Shown in pieces: positions 1 to 6,651 of a DNA stretch of 18,006 bases. The stretch lies in the NCBI GenBank assembly GCA_002343845.1, contig DDSQ01000052.1, positions 1 to 18,006 of the forward strand, read 5' to 3'. The stretch's first letter is position 1; each line of letters starts with the position of its first letter. The DNA comes from Planctomycetes bacterium UBA2386 (GTDB lineage: Bacteria; Planctomycetota; UBA1135; UBA2386). The translations under genes were made by a program, and so were the position numbers. The notes beneath the pieces are model-generated. The model worked only from the letters and a program-made list of their open reading frames with translations, was not told the origin of the DNA and made no database searches.

Positions 1-465
1 GTACATCAGCACCTTCTGCACGCACTTGAGGTCCGGACGCGTCGGGATCTCCGCCGGCGCGTTGAACGGGAACAGCGGCATGCTGTCGCCGCCGACAGCG
101 CCGACGCCGACACCCGGCAGCGACGGCGTGGTGCTCTCGCGCGCCATCGCGAACGTGCCGTTGCCCTGGTTGGCGCAGATGAACACGCGGTCCACGGCCG
201 GCAACTGCGAGATGTCGACGAAGTTGACGTCGACGACGTCGAACCGATAGCGCCCGCTCGGCAGGCTGCCGTCGAGCGTCGCGTAGATCCTCGCGTCAGG
301 CGCCAGCGCCATCGGGTTCGTGTAGAGGATCGGCGGGTCGATCGGGAAGCCGACGCTGCCGAAGGCGAACGGGGCGCCCGCGGCATTGCCGAGTACGACC
401 GGATCCTGGGCCACCGCGATGGCAGCCGAGGCGAGAACGACGAGGGGAGCGAGTGTGATGCGCAT
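1..465 (-). CDS. Secreted protein of unknown function, N-terminal part (cut by left edge)
   Basis: The minus strand reads open for 155 codons from the ATG at 465 to the first base of the window, so the C-terminus is missing. The protein begins MRITLAPLVVLASAAIAVAQ, a clear Sec signal peptide with likely cleavage after the AVA near residue 19. The mature part (DPVVLGNAAGAPFAFGSVGF...) is rich in Gly, Pro, Val and short beta-prone segments, with one Cys in FICANQG and another in LKCVQ near the cut. I recognise no catalytic motif. Its style resembles the exported beta-rich proteins further right in this window. It is transcribed divergently from the phosphatase gene, across a gap of about 184 bases. 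No good Shine-Dalgarno site precedes the ATG, so the start rests on the signal peptide. Third codon positions are strongly G/C, as expected of real coding here, whereas the opposite strand gives no sensible protein. The existence of the gene is well supported; its function is unknown. Confidence 0.8.
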   Translation of the reverse strand, partial: MRITLAPLVVLASAAIAVAQDPVVLGNAAGAPFAFGSVGFPIDPPILYTNPMALAPDARIYATLDGSLPSGRYRFDVVDVNFVDISQLPAVDRVFICANQGNGTFAMARESTTPSLPGVGVGAVGGDSMPLFPFNAPAEIPTRPDLKCVQKVLMY

Positions 466-636
466 GGAATGGTCGCGGACGAGGCCCGTCGGGCCGTTTG
501 CGGTTGCCGACAAGAGAACCCCACCACCGCGCTGCGCGCCGGGGACTCGCCCCAGACGGAGACGACCCGACGGCAACTGCCGATGGCACGGCGCGCCGCC
601 GCTCGATGCGACGTTTCCGGCGACCGCGCCTCTCGC

Positions 637-642
637 TAGCCT
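637..642 (+). promoter_or_regulatory. Possible -10 element of the ppx-CHAD genes
   Basis: TAGCCT lies seven bases before the GTG start at 650. With 17-base spacing the -35 position would be TTTCCG at 614-619, a poor match. If this is a real -10, transcription would start at or next to the GTG, giving a leaderless or nearly leaderless mRNA. The same TA(C/G)NNT shape recurs before other genes here. Confidence 0.3.
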
Positions 643-649
643 CGACGGC

Positions 650-2194
650 GTGATCCAGCCGCAGCGCATCGGCATCGTCGACATGGGCTCCAACGCGATC
701 CGCTTCGTGATCGCCGAGGCCACGGCCGGCGCCATCGGCGTGCTCGAGAGCCATCGCCTGGCGGCGCGCCTGGGCCGCGACGTGTTCCAGACCGGGCAGC
801 TGCCGGAGGCCGCGTTGGCCGAGGTCGTCGACGCGTTCCGGCGATTCCGCGCCTCGTGCGATCGCCACGGCGTCAGCCACGTTCGCGCGATCGCGACGTC
901 GGCGATGCGCGACGCTCGCAACCGCGACCTGCTGATCGACCGCGTCCGCGACGCGAGCAACATCGAGATCGAGGTGATCTCCGGCACGCAGGAGGCGTAC
1001 CTGCTCAAGCTGGCGGTCGAATCGAAGATCGACCTGCAGAAAGGGCGATCGTTGCTCGTCGACGTCGGCGGCGGCTCGGTCGAGATGGTGCTGGTCGAAG
1101 ACGGCCAGGTCGCGAGTGCCGATTCGTACCGGCTCGGCGCCCTGCGCATGCTGCAGGCGCTGCGCGATGGCGAACAGAACGGCGACGACTTCGTCGATCT
1201 GCTGCACAAGCACCTGAAGAGCCTCGAGCACCGCATCGCCGATCGCTTCGACGAGCACCGCATCGATCGTTACATCGCCGTCGGCGGCAACATCGAGAGC
1301 CTCGCCGACCTGGTCGCGGCCCGCGAGTCGCCGCGCAAGGCGGATGGCGCCGAAACCTGGCCGTTGGCCGACCTGCAGCGCGAAGTGCTGGGCCTGGCGC
1401 GGATGTCGGTGGCCGAGCGCATCGAGAAGCGCGGCCTCAAACCCGACCGCGCCGACACGATCGTCCCGGCCGGCATCGTCTACGTGCGCCTCGGCGAGCT
1501 CGCCGGCGTGTCCCGCGTCGCGGTGCCGCGCGTCGGCATCAAGGACGGGCTGCTGGTCGAGGTCGTGCGCGGGCACATCGACACGTTCGCCGCCGAGGAC
1601 CACGTCGACGTCGTGCTCGGTTCCTGCCGCGCGATGGGTCGCCGTTTTCACTACGAGTCCGGTCACGCCGAAGCCGTGCTGGTGCTCGCGCGCCAGCTGT
1701 TCGATCAGACCCGCGAGTTGCACGGACTCGGCGGCAGGGCGCGCGTGCTGCTCGAAGCCGCGGCCCTGCTGCACGACGTCGGTGTCGCCGTCAACAACGA
1801 CGGCCACCACAAGCACTCGCAGTACCTGATCTGCTCGAGCGAGCTGGTCGGCCTGACCGACGAGGAACGCCAGATCGTCGGCCTGCTGGCCCGCTACCAC
1901 CGCAAGTCGCCGCCGATGCGCGACCACGAGGAGTTCATGGCGTTGCGCCGCCGCGAACGCACGCTGGTCGAGCGACTCGCGGCGATCCTGCGGCTCGCCG
2001 ACGCGCTCGACCGCCAACACGCGGGCGTGGTGCGCGGCGTCAGCGTGGAGGTCCGCGAAGAACGCGTGAATCTGCGGCCAATCCTGGCCGGCAGCGAATC
2101 CTCGCGCTTGACGCTCGAGGCCAGGGCGGTGGATGAGAAGGGCGCCATGTTCGCGCAGCTGTTCGGTCGCGTGCCGACGTTGCTGCCGCCGTAG
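650..2194 (+). CDS. ppx: Exopolyphosphatase / GppA-type phosphatase with C-terminal HD domain
   Basis: A 514-residue member of the Ppx/GppA family (ASKHA fold), a usual length for the two-domain form. These enzymes remove terminal phosphate from polyphosphate, or hydrolyse pppGpp to ppGpp, in the cytoplasm. The first phosphate-binding loop is IGIVDMGSNAIRF with Asp11. The linker VRAIATSAMRDARN follows. The second loop is LLVDVGGGSVEMV with Asp138 and three glycines at 140-142. A later VGGNIESLADL block completes the fold. The C-terminal half carries an HD-like site, LLHDVGVAVNNDGHHKHS, with His375 and Asp376, and then a helical region. I chose the GTG at 650 because the family fold begins only six residues later; the frame is open further upstream, but that stretch is low-quality, Arg/Pro-rich sequence. 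A TAGCCT hexamer ends seven bases before the GTG. The CYTH-CHAD gene follows 29 bases downstream, which favours a polyphosphate role. Sequence alone does not separate Ppx from GppA activity. Confidence 0.94.
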   Translation: MIQPQRIGIVDMGSNAIRFVIAEATAGAIGVLESHRLAARLGRDVFQTGQLPEAALAEVVDAFRRFRASCDRHGVSHVRAIATSAMRDARNRDLLIDRVRDASNIEIEVISGTQEAYLLKLAVESKIDLQKGRSLLVDVGGGSVEMVLVEDGQVASADSYRLGALRMLQALRDGEQNGDDFVDLLHKHLKSLEHRIADRFDEHRIDRYIAVGGNIESLADLVAARESPRKADGAETWPLADLQREVLGLARMSVAERIEKRGLKPDRADTIVPAGIVYVRLGELAGVSRVAVPRVGIKDGLLVEVVRGHIDTFAAEDHVDVVLGSCRAMGRRFHYESGHAEAVLVLARQLFDQTRELHGLGGRARVLLEAAALLHDVGVAVNNDGHHKHSQYLICSSELVGLTDEERQIVGLLARYHRKSPPMRDHEEFMALRRRERTLVERLAAILRLADALDRQHAGVVRGVSVEVREERVNLRPILAGSESSRLTLEARAVDEKGAMFAQLFGRVPTLLPP

Positions 2195-2223
2195 ACGTGC
2201 GCACCCGCCTCGCCGACCGAGCC

Positions 2224-3798
2224 ATGGCCAACCACACCGAGAACGAGTTCAAGCTGCGCGCGACGCTGCCGATCGCCACCGCCGCCGTCGATGGCGCCCT
2301 GCGCGACCTCGGGGTCACGTGCCACGCCGAAGGTCCTCACCACCACGTCGACGTCTACCTGGACGATGAGCTCGGCAGCCTGCGCGCAGCCCGCATCGGA
2401 CTGCGGCTGCGGACCCGCGACGGCGCCGCGCGCATCGAGAGCAAGGCCGGCGCCGATCCCGTCGACGGGCTGTTCGTGCGGCGCGAACTCGCGGCCGACT
2501 GGCCCGCTGCCGAGCCGCCGCGCACCGCGCGCGACCTGCCGCCGGCGCTTCGTGACCAGACCGAGCCGTTCGTGCTCGACCGACCGCTGCGGGAGACCGT
2601 GCGCCTGGCGACGCGCCGGGACACGCGCCGGATCGAAGCCGCCGGCGACGAGCCGTGCGAACTCGTCATCGACGAAGTCGAGGCGACCGCCGGAGCCCGG
2701 CGCGCCTCGTTCCACGAGGTGGAGATCGAGTTCGGCGGCGACGACGCCGACAGTCGGCAGTTGGCTGCGGCGCTACAGCAGGCCTTGCCACTCGTCGCGG
2801 CGACCGACGACAAGCCCGACCATGCCGCGAGGCTGCTCGGCCTCGCCGCCAACGACGACGCGCCCGTCGATCGCGCCACAGCGGGCAGCGTCGCCGACGT
2901 GGTGGCCGGCCTGCTCGCGCAACACCTCGCGGCGATGCGCCTCGCGGAGGTCGGCGTGCGCGCCGACGACTCGGCCGAAGATCTCCACCGCATGCGGGTC
3001 GCATCGCGGCGACTGCGCAGCGTCGTGCGCGCGTTCCGCGATCTCTGGCCCGACGAGGTGGCGGCACGTCTGCTCGCCGCACTCGCCGATGGCAGCCGGG
3101 AACTCGCGGCCGTGCGCGACTTCGACGTGCTGCTCGCCTCGCTTCCCGAAGCGAGCGCCCGCCTGCCCGCGGCGTTGCGCGGCGCCGCCGAACAGGTCGT
3201 CGCGTGGATCCGCGGCGAAGGCGCGGCGGCGCGCGTCGCCTTGCAAGCGGCGCTGCGCAGCGACGATCGCCTGCGGCGGCAGGCCGGGGTCGAGCGCGAC
3301 CTCGCGGCACTCGATCGCAGCACGCCGCACAACCACGCTCCCGTTGCCGAGGACGCCCCGCTGCGGATCGCTCGCGCCGCCACGCGCGTGCGCAAGCTGC
3401 TGCGCGCGCTGCCGCCGGACCTGCCGCTCGGCCCGCTGCACGAACTCCGCATCGCGAGCAAACGTCTGCGCTACGTCGCCGAGCAGTTCGCCGACCTTCC
3501 CGGCATCGACGTTGGCAAGGCCCTGGACCGCCTGGCAACCCTGCAGCAGGCGACGGGAGATGTCTGTGACCGCGACGCAGCGGCAGCGCGGCTGCTCGAT
3601 TGGCTGCGGCCCGCTGCGGCCGCAGGCCCCGACGGAGCGCTGACTGCCGCTGCCATCGGCGGTCTCGCGGCCCAGTACACGACCGCCGCCAACAAGGCCC
3701 GCAAGGTCGCTTCACGAGCGATCGCGCGGCTCGATCGCAAGCGCATCTGGCGCCAGTTCGCCGGCGACGCCAGGACTGACGCCAATTTGGCGCAGTAG
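2224..3798 (+). CDS. CYTH-CHAD domain protein (triphosphate tunnel / polyphosphate-binding)
   Basis: A 524-residue two-domain protein. Residues 1 to about 200 form a CYTH domain: the signature ExExK is Glu6-Asn-Glu8-Phe-Lys10 near the N-terminus, followed by an Arg-rich strand pair (ARIGLRLRTRDGAARIESK) and the acidic strand FHEVEIEF, all expected of a triphosphate tunnel that binds metal and a polyanion. Residues from about 225 to 510 form a CHAD domain of two helical repeats, each opening with the His-rich basic helix typical of the family: LHRMRVASRRLRS (His255) and LHELRIASKRLRY (His406). CHAD domains are known to bind inorganic polyphosphate. The ATG at 2224 places ExExK where the family usually has it; a GTG at 2197, two bases after the ppx stop, would add nine residues. 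The gene sits directly behind ppx, so the two are probably co-transcribed. CYTH-CHAD proteins may hydrolyse triphosphate or only bind polyphosphate; that cannot be decided here. Confidence 0.94.
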   Translation: MANHTENEFKLRATLPIATAAVDGALRDLGVTCHAEGPHHHVDVYLDDELGSLRAARIGLRLRTRDGAARIESKAGADPVDGLFVRRELAADWPAAEPPRTARDLPPALRDQTEPFVLDRPLRETVRLATRRDTRRIEAAGDEPCELVIDEVEATAGARRASFHEVEIEFGGDDADSRQLAAALQQALPLVAATDDKPDHAARLLGLAANDDAPVDRATAGSVADVVAGLLAQHLAAMRLAEVGVRADDSAEDLHRMRVASRRLRSVVRAFRDLWPDEVAARLLAALADGSRELAAVRDFDVLLASLPEASARLPAALRGAAEQVVAWIRGEGAAARVALQAALRSDDRLRRQAGVERDLAALDRSTPHNHAPVAEDAPLRIARAATRVRKLLRALPPDLPLGPLHELRIASKRLRYVAEQFADLPGIDVGKALDRLATLQQATGDVCDRDAAAARLLDWLRPAAAAGPDGALTAAAIGGLAAQYTTAANKARKVASRAIARLDRKRIWRQFAGDARTDANLAQ

Positions 3799-3836
3799 GG
3801 TCAACTCGACAGTCGCGAACGGCAGCGCGGCATGGT

Positions 3837-3854
3837 CGCGCGAGCGAACGCGCG
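3837..3854 (+). terminator. GC-rich hairpin between CHAD gene and hsp20
   Basis: CGCGCG (3837-3842), loop AGCGAA, CGCGCG (3849-3854). It could form a six-pair stem 38 bases after the CHAD stop codon. There is no T-run, so it might be a weak terminator, part of the hsp20 leader structure, or a by-product of the base composition. Confidence 0.25.
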
Positions 3855-3901
3855 TCGCCGCGATCGGCACGCACCTTGCGCCAGGCGTCGCTCGTCCTAC
3901 C

Positions 3902-3907
3902 GAGGAA
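3902..3907 (+). promoter_or_regulatory. Ribosome binding site that sets the hsp20 start
   Basis: GAGGAA sits seven bases before the ATG at 3915. It decides in favour of this ATG over an in-frame TTG at 3876 that would add 13 residues not typical of the family. Confidence 0.65.
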
Positions 3908-3914
3908 CCTGAAC

Positions 3915-4349
3915 ATGAAGACCAACCAACCCGTCTCCGTTCCGCAGACCCGCGATCCGTTCCAGACGCTGCTCGGCCGACTGTTCGGCGACGCCGTCCC
4001 GGACTTCTTCCCCGAAGTGCACGGCGCCCCGCGCGCCGACATCGCCGAGACCGAGGCCGGCTACGAGCTGGCGTTCGAACTGCCCGGCATCGAGGAGAAG
4101 GACATCCATGTCGACGTGCAGGACCAGACGTTGACGATCACGGCCGAGCGCAGCGACAGCCGCGAGCAGTCCGGCAAGCGCTGGCACCGGCTCGAGCAGC
4201 GCTACGGGCAGTTCCGCCGCAGCATCACGCTGCCCACCGACGCGGCGAACACCGGCATCGAGGCGGTCCACAAGAACGGTGTTCTGACCGTCACCGTGCC
4301 GAAAGCTCCCGAGTCGCGACCGCGGCGCATCCAGGTTCGCGGCGGCTGA
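3915..4349 (+). CDS. hsp20: Small heat-shock protein, Hsp20/alpha-crystallin family
   Basis: A 144-residue small heat-shock protein of normal bacterial length. These ATP-independent holdase chaperones form large oligomers and keep unfolding proteins soluble in the cytoplasm. Residues 1-38 are the variable N-terminal arm (DPFQTLLGRLFGDAVPDFF). The alpha-crystallin domain spans about 40-133 and includes ADIAETEAGYELAFELPGI, the strand pair LTITAERS, and the family hallmark A-x-x-x-N-G-V-L with Asn121-Gly122-Val123-Leu124. The tail ends in Ile139-Gln-Val141, a match to the I-x-I/V motif that docks into neighbouring subunits. The ATG at 3915 has a good GAGGAA site. I see no CIRCE inverted repeat and no clear ROSE-type thermosensor upstream. 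It follows the polyphosphate-related genes after a 116-base gap, so shared transcription is uncertain. Confidence 0.97.
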   Translation: MKTNQPVSVPQTRDPFQTLLGRLFGDAVPDFFPEVHGAPRADIAETEAGYELAFELPGIEEKDIHVDVQDQTLTITAERSDSREQSGKRWHRLEQRYGQFRRSITLPTDAANTGIEAVHKNGVLTVTVPKAPESRPRRIQVRGG

Positions 4350-4370
4350 TCGACCAGGTCGGCCAGCGCC
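4341..4370 (+). terminator. Possible hairpin at the end of hsp20
   Basis: GGCGGCTG (4341-4348), which overlaps the stop codon, can pair with CAGCGCC (4364-4370) with one bulged G. The loop contains the small palindrome CGACCAGGTCG. There is no T-tract. It is weak support for a transcription end before the next gene. Confidence 0.25.
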
Positions 4371-4398
4371 GGCGGGTGCAGGGTTCGCGGCGGCGCGC

Positions 4399-4404
4399 TA
4401 CCAT
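4399..4404 (+). promoter_or_regulatory. Possible -10 element of the thioredoxin-HEAT gene
   Basis: TACCAT lies 33 bases before the ATG at 4438, between hsp20 and the next gene. No convincing -35 is visible at 17-base spacing (GTGCAG at 4376-4381). It matches the TA(C/G)NNT shape seen before other genes here. Confidence 0.3.
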
Positions 4405-4410
4405 CGGCGC

Positions 4411-4433
4411 GCCTCCGCGAGACGGAGAGGAGG
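4411..4433 (+). promoter_or_regulatory. Strong tandem ribosome binding site with pairing partner in the leader
   Basis: GGAGAGGAGG (4424-4433) is the best Shine-Dalgarno stretch in the window and ends four bases before the ATG at 4438. Just upstream, CCTCC (4412-4416) could pair with GGAGG (4429-4433). Alternatively, CTCCG (4413-4417) could pair with CGGAG (4423-4427), which would leave AGGAGG free. The two pairings exclude each other. Confidence 0.5.
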
Positions 4434-4437
4434 AACG

Positions 4438-5763
4438 ATGCGTCACCCCGCGCTGTCCGCCCTGTTCGTGTTCGGCTGCTCGCTGCTGACCGGCTTCGCC
4501 ACCACGCAGACGCCGCCACCGGCGCCAGCGCCAACGCCAGCCGCGCCCGCTGCTGCCCCGCTCATCCGCTGGGAACGCGACTTCGAAGCAGCCCTGCAGC
4601 GTGCCGCAGCCGAGAAGAAGCCGCTGTTCGTGGCGTTCCTGATGGACGACGAGCCGGCGAACGACCAGACCGTTCGCGATCACTACAAGGACGCGCGCCT
4701 GACCGGCCTGCTCGAGCGCTTCGTCTGCCTGGTCGGCAGCCTCGGCACGCACCCGGGCAGCGACGAGGGCTGCGCGCGCTTTCCGGGGATCACCTGCGAA
4801 CACCACAGCACCATCGAGCAGCTCGCCCGCAATCGCTGGCTCGACGGCGACCTCGTCAACACGCCGCAGCACCTGTTCTGCGATCCGCAGGGCAACGTCC
4901 TGCACCGCAAGATCTTCCTGATCGACAAAGCGACGATGGCGCGCACGCTGCTGGCGACGCTCGATGCGTGCGGCGTCGACACCACGAATCTGCAGGTCGA
5001 CTTCGGCAAGGACGGCGGAGTCGCGTCCTCGGCGGACGAGCGGATGCGGGTCACGACCTGGCTCGCCGACCTGACCAGCCGCAACCTCGAGGTGCGCGAA
5101 CGCGCGATCCGCGGCCTCGCCTACGCCGACGATCCGCGGGCGCTGCCGGCCGTGATCGAACGCCTGCACAAGAAGCACGACGACGCGACGCGGCTCGCGG
5201 CGATCAGCGCGTTGGGCGTCAAGGGCAACCACCGCGCGATCGCACACCTCACGCCGCTGCTCACCGAGGCCAACGCGCAGATCCTCGCCGCGGCTGCCTC
5301 GGCGCTCGAGTCGATCCAGTTGCCGCAGGCGACGCCCGCACTGGTCACCGCGATGAAGAAGGAGAAGCGCGACCGCGTGCTCGGCGCGATCGTGCGGGCC
5401 GCGGCGAAGACGTCGCCCGACTCCGCCGAAGTGCGCGCGCTCTGCGTCGCCAAGGTGGGCTCGGCGAGCAACCAGCTGCAAGGCAGCATGCTGGTCGCCC
5501 TCGGCCGCCTCGCGACCCACGAGACGATTCCGCCGGCCCTGCTGCCGCTGCTGAAGAGCCGCAACCAGAACGTGCGCGGCCTCACGGTCTGGGCGCTCGG
5601 CGGCCAACGTTCGCCGGCCGTCACCAAGGCCCTCCGGCAGCTGCAGCAGGAAGAGAAGACGCCGGAGGTCCTGCAGCTGCTGCCGCTCGCGGTGCGGCAG
5701 AGCCTGGGCGAGAAGGTCGAGGGCTACGAGTCGAGGTTCTGGTCGTTCTTCTCGGGCTCGTGA
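4438..5763 (+). CDS. Exported thioredoxin-fold protein with HEAT repeats
   Basis: 441 residues. The N-terminus (MRHPALSALFVFGCSLLTGFA) is an export signal. Cys14 after VFG is a possible but atypical lipobox, because Phe at -2 is unusual. Residues about 25-42 are a Pro/Ala linker. Residues about 45-180 resemble the thioredoxin-like domain of the DUF255 type: FEAALQRAAAEKKPLFVAFLMDD, then FVCLVGSLG, then the strand FCDPQGNVLHRK. There is no C-x-x-C where the redox pair would be, so disulfide chemistry is doubtful. Residues about 195-430 are helical HEAT/PBS-lyase-like repeats, for example LEVRERAIRGLAYADDP, AAISALGVKGNHRAI and NVRGLTVWALGGQ. HEAT repeats are usually protein-binding scaffolds, so a periplasmic adaptor role is possible. 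The start has a strong AGGAGG site. The next gene begins within about 70-180 bases, depending on its true start. I can name the domains but not the function. Confidence 0.85.
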   Translation: MRHPALSALFVFGCSLLTGFATTQTPPPAPAPTPAAPAAAPLIRWERDFEAALQRAAAEKKPLFVAFLMDDEPANDQTVRDHYKDARLTGLLERFVCLVGSLGTHPGSDEGCARFPGITCEHHSTIEQLARNRWLDGDLVNTPQHLFCDPQGNVLHRKIFLIDKATMARTLLATLDACGVDTTNLQVDFGKDGGVASSADERMRVTTWLADLTSRNLEVRERAIRGLAYADDPRALPAVIERLHKKHDDATRLAAISALGVKGNHRAIAHLTPLLTEANAQILAAAASALESIQLPQATPALVTAMKKEKRDRVLGAIVRAAAKTSPDSAEVRALCVAKVGSASNQLQGSMLVALGRLATHETIPPALLPLLKSRNQNVRGLTVWALGGQRSPAVTKALRQLQQEEKTPEVLQLLPLAVRQSLGEKVEGYESRFWSFFSGS

Positions 5764-5830
5764 CCTGGGCAAGCGGCGGCAGCAGCCGATTCAAGCCGTC
5801 GCCCCGGACCACCCGAAACCCACACCCGCC

Positions 5831-5912
5831 ATGTCCGGACTTCAGGCGCTGTGGAAGAACGCCGACGAGCACCAACGCAGTCGCCTGGCGGAGATGAAGC
5901 AGGCCGAGGTCC
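5831..5912 (+). pseudogene. Out-of-frame 5' piece of the TPR gene
   Basis: An ATG at 5831 opens a reading frame beginning MSGLQALWKNADEHQRSRLA, with G/C at most third positions until about 5910. After that the codons in this frame become poor and Arg-rich. The TPR frame, shifted by one base, becomes the good one from about 5913. The TPR frame itself has a TGA at 5895-5897. Removing one base near 5910-5912 would join ...MKQAEV to DRDPLSRAWQRVHAGEL. This piece is therefore probably the original N-terminus of the next gene, separated by a one-base insertion (real or a sequencing error). No ribosome site precedes the ATG. Confidence 0.5.
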
Positions 5913-5945
5913 GACCGGGATCCGCTCTCCCGCGCCTGGCAACGG

Positions 5946-6485
5946 GTGCACGCAGGCGAACTCGACGCGGCTCTGGCGTTGCTGGCCGAGCTGCCGTCGA
6001 CCTCGGCGAGACACTACGACCGGCTCTGTCTCGAGGGGCTCGTGCTGCGTCGTTTGCGCCGGTTCGCCGACGCCGAACGTGTCCTTGGTGCAGCCATCGA
6101 GCTGCACCGCCGCGGACCGACCGCGCTGGTCGAGCGGGCATGGCTTTGGCTCGACCAGCAGCGCCATGCCGAGGCCATGGTCGATGCCGAACTCGCGGTG
6201 AAGAACGCGCAGAACGGCAAGCCCGAAGTGATGGCGGCGGCCTTCAGCGTGTACGGCCACGCGCTCGGATGGAGCGGTGACCTGCCCAATGCAGTGGTTG
6301 CTCTGCAGAAAGCCGTGGAACTCCAGCCTGAACATGCCGAAATGCACACGCAACTGGGCTGGGCGTTGTTCTACTCGCATCGCTTCGCCGAAGCGGCCGT
6401 TGCGTGCGCTCGCGCCTTGGAACTGGCGCCTGGCTGGCTCGGCGCGATGGCGTTGCGCGAAGCGATCGCGGCGCCGCGTCCCTGA
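5946..6485 (+). CDS. TPR-repeat protein
   Basis: 179 residues from a GTG at 5946, which is the first possible start after the in-frame TGA at 5895. The protein is four tetratricopeptide repeats: LCLEGLVLRRLRRFADAERV at about 26-57, ERAWLWLDQQRHAEAMVDAE at about 62-92, FSVYGHALGWSGDLPNAVVA at about 98-127, and HTQLGWALFYSHRFAEAAVA at about 130-161. Each has the Gly/Ala/Pro spacing of TPR helices, and the third ends in the typical VELQP. TPRs mediate protein-protein contacts; there is no enzymatic domain and no signal peptide in this version. The GTG falls just where repeat-type sequence begins, has no ribosome site, and the coding signal extends upstream of it, so the true gene probably starts at 5831 with a frameshift between. 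It lies behind the HEAT gene and may belong to the same transcript. Partners are unknown. Confidence 0.8.
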   Translation: MHAGELDAALALLAELPSTSARHYDRLCLEGLVLRRLRRFADAERVLGAAIELHRRGPTALVERAWLWLDQQRHAEAMVDAELAVKNAQNGKPEVMAAAFSVYGHALGWSGDLPNAVVALQKAVELQPEHAEMHTQLGWALFYSHRFAEAAVACARALELAPGWLGAMALREAIAAPRP

Positions 6486-6488
6486 ACT

Positions 6489-6534
6489 CGCGTTGGCGTT
6501 GTTCGCCTTCGCCGGTCCTCGCGGTGGCAACGCG
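6489..6534 (+). terminator. Possible hairpin after the TPR gene
   Basis: CGCGTTG (6489-6495) and CAACGCG (6528-6534) are perfect complements, with a 32-base loop that can itself fold (GGCG/CGCC). There is no T-run. It begins four bases after the stop codon, so a role in ending or stabilising the transcript is possible. Otherwise the 166-base gap before the next gene holds only the hexamer at 6631. Confidence 0.25.
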
Positions 6535-6630
6535 TCGCCATCATGTTCGCGCCTCGGCGCGCCGATCCGGCTCGAACCGCACGAAGATGTCGACGCGATC
6601 CACGATCGCACACCCTCTGCGATCCCGCGG

Positions 6631-6636
6631 TAGCAT
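6631..6636 (+). promoter_or_regulatory. Possible -10 element of the SGNH-hydrolase gene
   Basis: TAGCAT lies 15 bases before the ATG at 6652. The -35 position is not recognisable. If it is used, the leader would be only a few bases long, which fits the absence of a Shine-Dalgarno site before this ATG. Confidence 0.3.
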
Positions 6637-6651
6637 CCCGCCGCCTCGCCC

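Noticed and set aside
386..649. Upstream in-frame extension of the phosphatase
   Set aside because: Arg/Pro-rich sequence with no family similarity, overlapping the start of the divergent gene. The Ppx fold begins right after the GTG at 650.
296..2020. Long open frame on the minus strand opposite the phosphatase gene
   Set aside because: Arg/Ala/Asp/Val-rich translation with no domain. It is a by-product of high GC at third positions of the opposite gene, and a clear Ppx family protein occupies the + strand.
6277..6633. Open frame overlapping the TPR gene and following gap
   Set aside because: Out of frame with the TPR repeats for most of its length, with Trp/Cys/Arg-rich translation and no domain.
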